DNA from: SZUA-36 sp963753105
GTDB lineage: Bacteria > Pseudomonadota > Gammaproteobacteria > Xanthomonadales > SZUA-36
Direction of reading: 5' to 3'
Assembly (NCBI GenBank): GCA_963753105.1
Contig: CAVWBD010000006.1
Coordinates: 62,001 to 126,000 of the forward strand
DNA length: 64,000 bases
Shown: positions 32,254-40,530 of the stretch, piece after piece
How positions within the stretch are numbered: the first letter of the stretch is position 1
How the letters are laid out: each line of letters begins with the position of its first letter
Translations under genes and position numbers: made by a program
The notes under the pieces: generated by a model
Database searches by the model: none
The model's input: the letters and a program-made list of their open reading frames with translations, nothing else
What the model was told of the DNA's origin: nothing

Positions 32254-34128
32254 ATGAGCAGGGCGCTTTTTTTCCTGTTGTTATTGACCGCATTCGCGTT
32301 GATATTCAGCCAGCTGTTTTTTTACCAGCTTGGCGGTTATGAAAGTGCATCATTACTTGTCCGGGCAATCGCCACCAACCACCTGGTCGCTGAATTCCTG
32401 TTTGTCACCGGTGTGATTGTTTTGTTGGTCAATGGCCGGCTTCCGTTTCGTTTTATCGCCTACACCTTGTTTATCCTGTTCATGGTCGTTTGCAGTGCCC
32501 AGTACATTGCCCAGGTACTGACCAGCGATTTCCTGACCCCAACGGCAATCGACAATATCCAGCATATCGGCCTGGTACTGAGCCCCGCAAAAATTGCGCT
32601 CACCGGCGCATTGCTGGCTTGTCTGTTACTGGTCGTGTTCTTTGCGGAACGCGCATTGACCCGCGCGGGGAACATGCTGGTCGCCTTGATCATGCTTGGC
32701 TGTTTTTCGGCGGGTGCACTACTCACAATGGATGCGCGGTGGCTGGATGAAGATACAAAGGCGCAGAGGGCCAAGATGTACTACTCCAATGTCAATTTGG
32801 GCAGCCCGATTGCACCCGTCCAGGCACTGGCACAATCACTGGGGCGTTTGCGCCAGGCCCACCACCAGAACAAACCCCTGTCAGACGCTGAACTGCAGGA
32901 AGTAACAGACTTTGGCATCGCTTACTCGGCAGAAAGTGATTTTCCCCTGGCCAAAGAGTTTATCTACCAGTCTGAGTTGCCTTTTGCAGGGCAGGCCGGG
33001 CAATCCGCAACGAGCGCAGGTTTGAACGTCATCCTGTTCTTGAGTGAGGGTATATCCGCCCGCGTCATACAGCCTTATAACGACCAGTATCCCGGCCTGA
33101 CGCCGAATATTGCCGCGTTCGCCGCCTCCGCGATGCGCGTGGACAATTATTACAACCACACCTTTGCAACCTACCGTGGCTTGCTGGGGCAGATGTGCTC
33201 GATTTTCCCGGTCTACGCTGGCGGCCAGGTCAGTGTCGATACCGACTACTATTGTCTTGGCAATTTATTCAATGAAGAGGCTTACGAGACCTATTTCCTG
33301 TTCTCACAGCAAAAAGCAAAAACCAAGCTGGACGAGGTCCTGGCCAAGACCAATGTGAAGCACATCCTGGCCCAGGAGGAATTGAGCACCCGGTTTCTTG
33401 ATGGTGAAGCCGGCAAACGTGATTTGGCGCTCAGTGACCAGCAATTCATGCGTGCGACTATCGGCCAGCTTCAGGCACTCGAAGCACAGCAAGCTGCGGG
33501 CAGTGCGAACCCGTTTTTCCTGGGCTTTTACAATATCGAGACCCACGCCTACTACCACGCTGCAGACGACCGGGTCAGTTACGCAGGGCATGACAGCTAT
33601 ATCCTCGATTCCATCCGTAATTACGATGATGCCTTTGGCAAGTTTTGGGATTATTTCCAGCAATCGGGTCTGTATGAGAATACCATCGTGGTATTCACCT
33701 CCGACCACGCGCACTTCCAGGGCAGGGACTTCGTGGGACTGGTCAATAACCAGGCGGATTACCAACCTTATTTTGTCGACAGGATTCCCTTGCTGATTTA
33801 TCACCCCGGGATGGCGTTACCCGCGGAGTATGACGCGACAAATGCCAGCAGTATCGACCTTGCGCCCACCATTGCACACCTGATGAAGCTTGAAAACAGG
33901 CCGAATTCATTCGTGGGGCGTTCCATCTTTGAGCGTGCGACCGATCAGAGCCTGGCCTTTGGTGAAGGCCATGTTTTTCTCATCGGGCCGGCCGGTATCA
34001 GGGTGCAGGGCGAATATTTTATTGAACCGCAAAAAGACCTGGACCTGAACCTGATGTACAAGGTGATGAACAATATGAACACCCTGGAGAAACAGGGCCG
34101 GATATGGGACAGGGATTTAGCTGAGTGA
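32254..34128 (+). CDS. LtaS-like membrane sulfatase-fold phosphotransferase or hydrolase
   Basis: The ATG at 32254 gives 624 residues; a GTG at 32239 in frame is possible, and neither has a strong ribosome binding site. Five N-terminal hydrophobic helices (to about 165) precede a sulfatase-fold domain beginning LNVILFLSEGISARVIQ. That domain also has NHTFATYRGLLGQMCSIFP (nucleophile region with T), NIETHAYYH and VVFTSDHAHFQGRDF. This is the layout of LTA synthase and phosphoglycerol transferases, which move glycerol-phosphate from phosphatidylglycerol to a glycan or lipid in the periplasm. Phosphoethanolamine or sulfate chemistry is an alternative. The upstream cluster at 427-5233 handles similar head groups. 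Confidence 0.75.
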   Translation: MSRALFFLLLLTAFALIFSQLFFYQLGGYESASLLVRAIATNHLVAEFLFVTGVIVLLVNGRLPFRFIAYTLFILFMVVCSAQYIAQVLTSDFLTPTAIDNIQHIGLVLSPAKIALTGALLACLLLVVFFAERALTRAGNMLVALIMLGCFSAGALLTMDARWLDEDTKAQRAKMYYSNVNLGSPIAPVQALAQSLGRLRQAHHQNKPLSDAELQEVTDFGIAYSAESDFPLAKEFIYQSELPFAGQAGQSATSAGLNVILFLSEGISARVIQPYNDQYPGLTPNIAAFAASAMRVDNYYNHTFATYRGLLGQMCSIFPVYAGGQVSVDTDYYCLGNLFNEEAYETYFLFSQQKAKTKLDEVLAKTNVKHILAQEELSTRFLDGEAGKRDLALSDQQFMRATIGQLQALEAQQAAGSANPFFLGFYNIETHAYYHAADDRVSYAGHDSYILDSIRNYDDAFGKFWDYFQQSGLYENTIVVFTSDHAHFQGRDFVGLVNNQADYQPYFVDRIPLLIYHPGMALPAEYDATNASSIDLAPTIAHLMKLENRPNSFVGRSIFERATDQSLAFGEGHVFLIGPAGIRVQGEYFIEPQKDLDLNLMYKVMNNMNTLEKQGRIWDRDLAE

Positions 34129-34306
34129 TTCGATATACCTGTCTACCCGGCTTTTAATAAATCCAATGACCGGTCTGCGACTACCACCGGACTATCGTCC
34201 CTTACGAGTATCCAAGGCAGCTGAGCCAAGCGTGCGAGATAGTAAGTATTGAGTGCAATTTCGCAATCTAAGTAATTTACATTCTCATCTACTATACTAG
34301 GTGTGA

Positions 34307-34328
34307 AATTCGGGAATGATCCCGAATT
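34307..34328 (+). promoter_or_regulatory. Palindrome in the leader of the secreted 149-residue protein gene
   Basis: AATTCGGGA and TCCCGAATT are perfect inverted repeats around ATGA, lying between a TATACT (-10-like, 34293) and the Shine-Dalgarno at 34338. It could be an operator or a 5' mRNA hairpin. Confidence 0.5.
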
Positions 34329-34349
34329 CAAGTCTTTGGAGAAAATACA

Positions 34350-34799
34350 TTGCGAATTAAGCTAATCATGACAGCCCTGTTGTTAACCTTTCTATCACAA
34401 TCCGTGCTGGCGCAACTGAACGCATTCACAGATTATGACATCAGCAAAGAACTCTGGAACGTCACTATGGTCAAGGTGAAGCCTAACATGAGCGACGACT
34501 ACCTTGAGGGCCTGAGGGATACTTGGGTCGCTTCCAATAAAGTGGCCAAGGAATTGGGGCAAATTGAAGATTTTCACATTTTTCAAAGCCAGGTTGGGGC
34601 GAGTGGTGATGCCAATCTGATTTTGGTGGTTAAGTTTACTGACAGCAGTCAACTGGAGCCCAACAAGGGAGAATATGACAAATTCATGAAGGCCTGGGGC
34701 GATGCCAATCAGGATAAAACGCGTGAAATTACCAAGAACTACCCAGCGATGCGTGAGATTACGGGTGAATACCTGTTGCGTGAGATAACCGTCAAGTAA
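34350..34799 (+). CDS. Secreted protein of unknown function
   Basis: The TTG at 34350 is six bases after GGAGAA and gives a 22-residue signal peptide ending SVLAQ. The 149-residue product contains VTMVKVKPNMSDDYLEGLRD and ILVVKFTDSSQLEPNKGEYD, similar in rhythm to small dimeric alpha+beta barrel proteins. No family is assigned. A strong terminator follows at 34815-34848, so it is a single-gene unit. Confidence 0.65.
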   Translation: MRIKLIMTALLLTFLSQSVLAQLNAFTDYDISKELWNVTMVKVKPNMSDDYLEGLRDTWVASNKVAKELGQIEDFHIFQSQVGASGDANLILVVKFTDSSQLEPNKGEYDKFMKAWGDANQDKTREITKNYPAMREITGEYLLREITVK

Positions 34800-34814
34800 G
34801 AATTTGACTGCGTT

Positions 34815-34848
34815 AAAAAAGGCCCGGTGAAAACCGGGCTTTTTTTTG
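34815..34848 (+). terminator. Intrinsic terminator
   Basis: AAAAAAGGCCCGGT pairs with ACCGGGCTTTTTTT around GAAA. It follows the secreted protein gene by 15 bp. No convincing gene lies in 34849-35102. Confidence 0.85.
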
Positions 34849-35102
34849 GCATTGGAAATTGTCGGAGAGTATCAACCAACAGGAGGCTAGCGATTCAAGG
34901 CTACCGGCATTACTTTGCCCGCCGGTAAGCACGCATTGAGCCAGGGAATAACATTCGCAATTGGCCGTGTCCAGCCACTGGTAAAGTCAAGATTTGGGCG
35001 TTTCCAACAACCGCTTTTCAGCAGGAAGCAGACGTCCATCGACCGTGAATTTCAGCAACGCGCAGGGCTGCACCCGGCCTGTAGCGAAAACTGGCTGGTC
35101 CC

Positions 35103-35195
35103 ATGAGTTCAGTGGGTCTTGGATTTATTCTGGCAATAGCCGCCTTCATACTGTGGCTATGGCCATTACTCAAAAGCAATGAATACATAACTTAA
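35103..35195 (+). CDS. Possible 30-residue membrane peptide
   Basis: An ATG frame encoding MSSVGLGFILAIAAFILWLW then PLLKSNEYIT: one clean hydrophobic helix with a short polar tail. No Shine-Dalgarno is visible. It could be a real small membrane protein or chance. Confidence 0.3.
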   Translation: MSSVGLGFILAIAAFILWLWPLLKSNEYIT

Positions 35196-35200
35196 ATGGT

Positions 35201-35812
35201 TCAATCACACCGCGGATCGTTACGTTGTGTCCAGCGAATCAGGAAATCAGGAATCGGCAACGGATCACAGCCATGCCCTTCCTCGCATATAAAATCCCAT
35301 TGCGGTTTTGCCATCTGATGACATTCGAAACAATTACCACCAAATTTATTAACCACTTGTGTACTGCCACGTACTTTTATCTTAGCTCCTTCTTCTTTGA
35401 CAACAAGTTCAAAAAATTCCCAGTCGTTGGTTTTTGAATTCCAGCCTTTATGATGTTTAACCATCGCTTCAGCTGGAATCAACTGCACAATTGAACCGGG
35501 TGGGTATGGCGCACCTGCTGGCTGTTTTGCCGCGGCGACCGTTTCTTCTACATTGCCTAATAGATTACCAACAAAAAAACCACGCACCGGCTGCATGTTA
35601 CCCAAACAGACAAAAGAATCATCGGTGACCATGACACTTTTATCAGGGTCAATAACGTCCAGTGGCGTCGAGGCCTCTGAAGCCAAATCTGCCTTCGGTT
35701 CGCTACTACTGTCGGGAGCATCCGTCGAACTAACACTGGTGCAGCCAGCACAAACCGACAGGCTGAGCCACATAAAAGCGTTGATGATATTGTTACGAGT
35801 ATGATTAAGCAT
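35201..35812 (-). CDS. Haem c-binding lipoprotein, cytochrome P460-like
   Basis: The ATG at 35812 gives 203 residues with a signal peptide and a lipobox-like SVCAGC. The C-terminal half has NDWEFFELVVKEEG, then GGNCFECHQMAKPQWD with one C-x2-C-H haem c motif. Two further cysteines lie in FICEEGHGCDP. The W-E-F-F-x strand before the haem motif is like that of cytochrome P460-type proteins. It would need the Ccm system encoded at 40531-47237 for maturation. Electron-transfer or NO-related function is inference only. Confidence 0.6.
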   Translation of the reverse strand: MLNHTRNNIINAFMWLSLSVCAGCTSVSSTDAPDSSSEPKADLASEASTPLDVIDPDKSVMVTDDSFVCLGNMQPVRGFFVGNLLGNVEETVAAAKQPAGAPYPPGSIVQLIPAEAMVKHHKGWNSKTNDWEFFELVVKEEGAKIKVRGSTQVVNKFGGNCFECHQMAKPQWDFICEEGHGCDPLPIPDFLIRWTQRNDPRCD

Positions 35813-36125
35813 GTGCTTTCTTCTCTTGATACCTAAAAATAGGTAACATCTGATTTCAAACATCGCTGGATTAAGTTCATTGTTACTTGGTTTAATTACA
35901 ACTGTAATTGCCGTTCATAGAATCATACCTTAGAGCTGACACACAAACAGTGAATGGGGCCGGATACAGTTCTCCAGGAAGCTAGACTACAAAGCATACG
36001 GGCTAGGCCAGGAGGGGGCATTCCAGGTTTATTCTGGCACTTTACTCTGACCCCATTTCTCGCTTTAATGTTGCTTATACCCACACTCCAGTCGTAAACA
36101 ATTGTTATCTAGGAAGAGAGCAGCC
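35813..36125. other. Intergenic stretch without a gene
   Basis: Divergent spacer between the haem lipoprotein and the DUF1232 protein. The only recognisable item is a TCTGACCCCATTTC fragment at about 36047, related to the GGGGTCAGGTTCA motif repeated elsewhere. A purine-rich GGAAGAGAGCAG precedes the start at 36126. Confidence 0.5.
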
Positions 36126-36656
36126 ATGTCAATGGAAATTGTCGTCAAACTCAACGAACAAGACCTGGAGCATTTTCGGTCCGCTATGCGGAAAATCTAT
36201 AGTGCCAAAAGCGAGTTGGATGACAAAACAATCATCAATCACGCTCGGGAAACGATCAGTGAAATCAGGCAGTCGGATGCACCGGAGTACATCCAGGAAC
36301 GTATCGGAAGCCTTGAAGCCCTTATCGGTCTGCTCACGGACTCCCACTGGAAAATGCCGCCCCAGGACCGTCCCAAGGTACTCGAAACGTTGGCTTATTT
36401 CACGGAAGTCCACGATCTGATACCGGACGAACTTCCCGGACTGGGCTATCTGGATGATGCATTTATGATCGATATCGCCTGTCAGGATTTCAAGGACGAA
36501 CTTGAGGCCTACCGTGACTTCTGTGTCTACCGTGTTGTCAAAGCGCAGCAAAATGGCCGGGACATTTCGAAGACTGAAGGCGCGGAGTGGCTGGAGCACC
36601 GGCGCAAACAACTGAACTTGAAAAAATACCTCTCTACAAAAAAGCTACAGTTTTGA
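36126..36656 (+). CDS. DUF1232 (YkvA-like) domain protein
   Basis: The ATG at 36126 follows AGGAAGAGAG. The 176-residue product is helical with a DUF1232-type core at about 98-118: VHDLIPDELPGLGYLDDAF (the family pattern D-L-I-P-D-x-x-P-x-x-G-x-x-D-D). Family members are small, often membrane-linked proteins of unknown function; here no clear membrane helix is visible. It stands alone upstream of tRNA-Leu. Confidence 0.75.
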   Translation: MSMEIVVKLNEQDLEHFRSAMRKIYSAKSELDDKTIINHARETISEIRQSDAPEYIQERIGSLEALIGLLTDSHWKMPPQDRPKVLETLAYFTEVHDLIPDELPGLGYLDDAFMIDIACQDFKDELEAYRDFCVYRVVKAQQNGRDISKTEGAEWLEHRRKQLNLKKYLSTKKLQF

Positions 36657-36800
36657 ATACATTTAGTCGCTTGGGGCCGCTTATGGTTGCGGGTTCAACC
36701 GGTCAACGCAACACATTGGTTAAATCGTTCCGCTGGTGTTTCGAAGTTTAACGTTTCCCTTGGCCTTTCGTTGAGTCGTCTGTCAAACAAGCATAATTGA

Positions 36801-36887
36801 TGGTGCCGAAGGAGAGACTCGAACTCTCACTCTGTTTCCAGAACCGGATTTTGAATCCGGCGCGTCTACCAGTTCCGCCACTTCGGC
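36801..36887 (-). tRNA. tRNA-Leu (anticodon CAA)
   Basis: From 36887 on the - strand: acceptor GCCGAAG, D-arm TGGCGGAACTGGTAGACGCG, and anticodon stem CCGGA/TCCGG around TTCAAAA giving CAA. A long variable arm of class II type follows, then the T-arm AGAGTTCGAGTCTC and acceptor CTTCGGC with discriminator A and encoded CCA. Confidence 0.95.
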
Positions 36888-36958
36888 AATATTTGCGAGG
36901 CGCAAAGTATATATTTGCAGGCTCCGCGAAGCCAGTTTTTCGGTGACAAAATCATGAA

Positions 36959-37020
36959 AAAGGGGTCAGGTTCATTTTTCTGGCTCGGATCACGAGCGAA
37001 AATATGAACCTGACCCCTTT
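36959..37020. repeat. Long inverted repeat with 16-bp perfect arms (GGGGTCAGGTTCA family)
   Basis: AAAGGGGTCAGGTTCA at 36959-36974 is perfectly complementary to 37005-37020. The 30-base centre holds a second stem (GCTCG/CGAGC). It lies 9 bp beyond the metX stop and may end its transcript. Single arms of the same motif occur at about 9114, 36047, 39112 and 54103. Confidence 0.7.
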
Positions 37021-37028
37021 CTCGTTTC

Positions 37029-38138
37029 CTACAGCCTGTCCTCGTACCAGACCCGGTCGAAATAAGCTGTTACGTGCGGGTTGAAATGGTCGTAATCCAC
37101 CAGGAAGGCATCGTGGCCCATCAGTGACTCCAGGTTGGCAAAACTCGTGTCGATACCGTTGGCCAACAGGGCGTCGGCAATCTCTTTCTGCTGGTAAGCC
37201 GGGAACAGGATATCGGTTTCCACGCCCAGTACGCAGGCTGATTTCAGCTCGATGCCGGCCAGCGCCGATTGCAGGTCGGTATAACCGTCGGCCACGTCGA
37301 ACCAGTCCATGGCCCTCGATAAGTACAGATAGCTGCAGGGGTCGAAGGAGTGCACAAACCGCCTCGCGGCAGCTTCGAGGTAGGATTCCACCTCGTAATT
37401 CATGCCGAACAACTCGGGCGGGAAATAGTCCTGCTCACGCCGCCCGAACCGGGTGCGCCATTCCTGCCACGAGCGGTAGGACAGCATGCCCAGTTTACGC
37501 GCCATGCGCATGCCCTTGACCGGCCAGTTTTCATCATCGTAGTTGCCGTTGTTCCAGGCCGGGTCGGAAACGATCAGTTCGCGTTGCAAGGAACGGATGG
37601 CGATACTGAAAGCAGCCGAGTTCGGGGAACCCGAAATATTCAGGTGGTGGCGCGCGCTGGTTGGAAACTGCTGCAGGTAGGACAGGGAACTCATGCCGCC
37701 CATGGATGGGCCGACCAGGGTGCACAGTTGCTCGATACCGAGGTGTTTGACCAGTTGCCGTGCGCTGGCCGCGATATCCTCCACACACAGGTCCGGGAAA
37801 TCCAGCCGGTAGGGCTTGCCGGTGGCCGGGTTTTCACTGGCCGGGCCGGTGGAGCCCTTGCAACTGCCCAGCGAGTTCAGCGCGATCACGTAGAATCGGT
37901 CGGTGTCGATCGGTGAGCCCGGCCCGACCATTCCTTCCCACCAGCCGGGTGTCGGGTCTTCCGCGTTGGACGCCGCGTGCGCGCTGGGTGACAGGCCGCT
38001 CAGAATCAGTACCGCATTGGACCTCTCGGAATTGAGTTTACCCCAGGTTTCGTAGGCAAGCGTGTAGGATGTCAGGCGGCCGCCTTTTTTCATCGAAAGG
38101 GGCTCGTTGATATCGACAAACCGGGTAGCAATTGACAT
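37029..38138 (-). CDS. metX: MetX-family O-acyltransferase (homoserine or serine O-acyltransferase)
   Basis: A 369-residue alpha/beta hydrolase. SAHAASNAEDPTPGWWEGMV and NSLGSCKGSTGPASENP form the oxyanion and substrate region. LVGPSMGGMSSL holds the nucleophile Ser145, VLGVETDILFP the acid, and MGHDAFLVD the His (about 342). MetX enzymes transfer acetyl or succinyl from the CoA thioester to the hydroxyl of homoserine (methionine synthesis). Close relatives act on serine for cysteine synthesis. The GSCKGSTGPAS loop is nearer what I recall of the serine-type group, so the exact acceptor is uncertain. Divergent, 15 bp from the TrmB-like frame. Confidence 0.8.
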   Translation of the reverse strand: MSIATRFVDINEPLSMKKGGRLTSYTLAYETWGKLNSERSNAVLILSGLSPSAHAASNAEDPTPGWWEGMVGPGSPIDTDRFYVIALNSLGSCKGSTGPASENPATGKPYRLDFPDLCVEDIAASARQLVKHLGIEQLCTLVGPSMGGMSSLSYLQQFPTSARHHLNISGSPNSAAFSIAIRSLQRELIVSDPAWNNGNYDDENWPVKGMRMARKLGMLSYRSWQEWRTRFGRREQDYFPPELFGMNYEVESYLEAAARRFVHSFDPCSYLYLSRAMDWFDVADGYTDLQSALAGIELKSACVLGVETDILFPAYQQKEIADALLANGIDTSFANLESLMGHDAFLVDYDHFNPHVTAYFDRVWYEDRL

Positions 38139-38153
38139 TTTTACGACTCGTGT

Positions 38154-38939
38154 GTGACTCGGGCCAGATATAGTTCAATAATAGCGGCTGAACAGCAGAA
38201 TTGCGCGTATGAGATATTGAAACATCCTGCCGACACGACAGACATCAAACTATCGGGCCTGGTCAGCAGCAGCCAGGCAGGTGTGCACCCGCAATTGGAG
38301 AAATTCGTATGCCGGCACCTTGCATCACCCTGGTCACAGCCCTTGCACCCGCCAACGATCGAGGTTTTCCAGAACCTGGAGGAAAAAGCGGTGTTTACCG
38401 ATACCAGGCCGATGATCCTCGACTCGGGCTGTGGTACGGGAGAAAGCACCCGGCGCTTGGCGGGCTTGCACCCTGATCACCTGGTGATCGGTGTGGACCA
38501 GTCCCTGGCCCGTCTCGGTAAGAGTGGTGTGGACTGCGGTGTACTCAGGCATGATAACTGGCTGCTTGCCAGGGCTGAACTGGCCACGTTCTGGCGCTTG
38601 ATGTACGGGGCTGGTCTCAAGCTGGAAAAGCACCTGTTGCTGTACCCCAACCCCTGGCCCAAGCCGGGGCATTTGCAGAGACGCTGGCACGCCCACCCGG
38701 TATTTCCCTGGCTGCTGGCCCTGGGTGGCGAGATCGAGTTGCGTTGTAACTGGGAAATCTATGCGCTCGAATTTGCTGCAGCGGTGCAGATTGCGACCGG
38801 TGTACACGTCGGTGTTGATCAGATTGAGCCCGAGCAGGGCACCAGCCCTTTCGAAGCGAAGTACCTAGGACGCGGTCATACGCTTTACTCTGTCGTTGTG
38901 CCAAGTGCTATCACTGCCGCCTTCAAATTACGGAAGTAA
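38154..38939 (+). CDS. TrmB-like SAM-dependent methyltransferase
   Basis: A 261-residue frame with start uncertain: GTG at 38154 is only 15 bp from the divergent metX start, and no internal ATG is in frame. SAM motif I is MILDSGCGTGESTRRLA (about 83-99). LLLYPNPWPKPGHLQRRW matches the tRNA (guanine-N7) methyltransferase P-D/N-P-W-P-K-x-x-H-x-x-R-R signature. The C-terminal ending differs from standard TrmB, so this is likely a TrmB-like paralogue. Target tRNA guanine-46 or another substrate is undetermined. Confidence 0.7.
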   Translation: MTRARYSSIIAAEQQNCAYEILKHPADTTDIKLSGLVSSSQAGVHPQLEKFVCRHLASPWSQPLHPPTIEVFQNLEEKAVFTDTRPMILDSGCGTGESTRRLAGLHPDHLVIGVDQSLARLGKSGVDCGVLRHDNWLLARAELATFWRLMYGAGLKLEKHLLLYPNPWPKPGHLQRRWHAHPVFPWLLALGGEIELRCNWEIYALEFAAAVQIATGVHVGVDQIEPEQGTSPFEAKYLGRGHTLYSVVVPSAITAAFKLRK

Positions 38940-38966
38940 GAAGATAAGTAGCAGTACTCTCTCCAG

Positions 38967-39073
38967 GCTGCGCTGGGTATTCCTTCCCGGGACACGCTCA
39001 AGCCATCCGTGGGCGCTCGGTAATTCGTGTCCCGACGAATTACGGTCCCGGGTAAGGAACACCCCGGCACAGC
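38967..39073. repeat. Element A, compact copy (107 bp)
   Basis: Begins GCTGCGCTGGGTATTCC and ends GGAACACCCCGGCACAGC, imperfect inverted repeats of about 26 bp. The interior CTCAAGCCATCCGTGGGCGC matches the copy at 63131-63286 without the 51-base insert found there. It therefore serves as the unfilled form. Confidence 0.8.
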
Positions 39074-39132
39074 TCAAACAACTCCGCTGCTGGCCGTGAG
39101 AACAACCGCAACTGACCCCTTTCCATGATATT

Positions 39133-39398
39133 GCCCGGTTGTTTGCCGGTGTGGGGGACCTCCAAGCACCGAATCCTGAAGGTCGTTAGGGGAGAAATGT
39201 GCGGGATTCACATTTCAGGCCGACCAGGGCAGGACGCCCTGTGAGGCCGGCCCCGTTAAGACGGCTCGAAGGAGAGGGTAGCCCGAACGATAACAGGGAT
39301 GTAGGAGGTAGAGCACCAAGAGTAGGCGCCCTCAGGTGACGCAGGAGCAGTTGCCGAGGGCTGCGAGGCCGGGAGCACATACCGGTAAACCATCGGGC
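39133..39398. repeat. Element B with a 70-bp nested insert
   Basis: The terminal inverted repeats are GCCCGGTTGTTTGCCGGTGT (39133-39152) and ATACCGGTAAACCATCGGGC (39379-39398). Compared with the copy at 63342-63537, a 70-base segment (39288-39357) sits between GCCCGAA and GGGCTGC. Removing it gives exactly 196 bp, the length of the other copy. The insert is a relative of module E. The rest of 39399-39522 has a TTCAGGATGAAC module at 39434-39454 and a GCCCGC/GCGGGT hairpin, no gene. Confidence 0.8.
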
Positions 39399-39522
39399 GA
39401 TTGAAAACAGCAGAACCGCAGCCAAAGGCCGCTTATGTTCAGGATGAACGGTATGCCGTGGGCGCAGGGACGCGCAGGAACGGCCCCACAATCCGGGGAA
39501 GCAACCGCCCGCTAGCGGGTCC

Positions 39523-40458
39523 CTACTGGTCGGTGGTTTCCCGATTGTCGGCTGCCGTTGGTGTGTAGTGGTGGACGTCCTTGAGGCTGTTGTAGATGAA
39601 GGTGACGAACTGGGGTGGGGTAATCCACACGTCACCCAGTGTCTCGTCCCATTCGGCAGTTGGTTTTGCCGCGATGACCTGCTCACGGTCCATGCCCTGG
39701 TCAATCAGCGCCTGGACGTTGTCACGTGCCTCGACCAGGAAGTCCCGGTAGTCTTGCAGATCCTGCTTTTTGGCTAGCGGCCCATGGCCGGGGATGATGT
39801 TCGTGGCCTCGTCTGATATGGAGAGCGCCAGGTCTGCCGCTGCGATCACACCGTGGATCGCGCCACCCGCGTCCAGGTCGATGTATGGGTACAGGCCGTT
39901 GAAATACATATCACCCATGTGGATCACGTTGCTGGACGGGAAATGGATGATGCTGTCGCCGTCGGTGTGCCCGTTGGCGACATAGTAGGCAGTGGCGCTT
40001 TCACCATTCAGGTGCAAGGACATGCGGTCGTTGAAGGTCAGCACTGGCAGAGCGCCTTTTGGGTAGGGCGGGGTGGTGCTGTTCATGAAGATACTGACCT
40101 GCTCGGTGGTCATCCGTTTGCGGATATTGTCATGCGCAATAATGACTGCGCCGGCACCGCCGATGGTTTCATTGCCACCGACGTGATCACCGTGGTAATG
40201 CGTATTAATGACAAACCTGATTGGTTTGTCGCTGATCTCGTGGATGGCCTGCAGTAACGGGTCGGTGATCGGCTGGACCTGGTCATCGATGATGTAGAGA
40301 CCATCTTCACCGGTGGAAATACCCACGTTGCCGCCGCGCCCCCTGAGCATGTAAATCGTGTCGGACAGCTGAAAGTTGGTGAATTCAACTTTGTTGTCCT
40401 GGGCTGTTGCGGTGGTTGATGATGCAAAAAGAATTGCGACTAACAGCAAAAATCTCAT
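39523..40458 (-). CDS. Metallo-beta-lactamase-fold hydrolase, exported
   Basis: The ATG at 40458 lies eight bases after AAGGG. The 311-residue product has a signal peptide ending TATAQ and a zinc-binding MBL core: NTHYHGDHVGGN (H-x-H-x-D-H, about 96-107), VANGHTDGDSIIHF and IIPGHGPLAKK. Subclass B3-like or quinoprotein relay enzyme-like exported MBL proteins share this arrangement, and lactonase or beta-lactamase activity cannot be distinguished by eye. It follows the ccm operon on the same strand by 72 bp and might be read through from it. Confidence 0.8.
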   Translation of the reverse strand: MRFLLLVAILFASSTTATAQDNKVEFTNFQLSDTIYMLRGRGGNVGISTGEDGLYIIDDQVQPITDPLLQAIHEISDKPIRFVINTHYHGDHVGGNETIGGAGAVIIAHDNIRKRMTTEQVSIFMNSTTPPYPKGALPVLTFNDRMSLHLNGESATAYYVANGHTDGDSIIHFPSSNVIHMGDMYFNGLYPYIDLDAGGAIHGVIAAADLALSISDEATNIIPGHGPLAKKQDLQDYRDFLVEARDNVQALIDQGMDREQVIAAKPTAEWDETLGDVWITPPQFVTFIYNSLKDVHHYTPTAADNRETTDQ

Positions 40459-40530
40459 GTGCTTACCCTTGATCAATAAAACCGGAATTTCCCGGGACCT
40501 TATACAGGCCCCGGAAGGAGCCGAGACTCC

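Noticed and set aside
34143..34331. A 62-codon - strand frame between the LtaS-like gene and the secreted protein, ending SLDLLKAG
   Set aside because: Considered as a toxin remnant, but there is no ribosome binding site, no partner and no clear family. It also overlaps the promoter and palindrome of the next gene.
38940..39522. Hidden protein gene in the repeat region after the TrmB-like gene
   Set aside because: Open frames there follow the inverted-repeat structure, have biased P, R and S content, and the same DNA recurs at other loci without a conserved frame.
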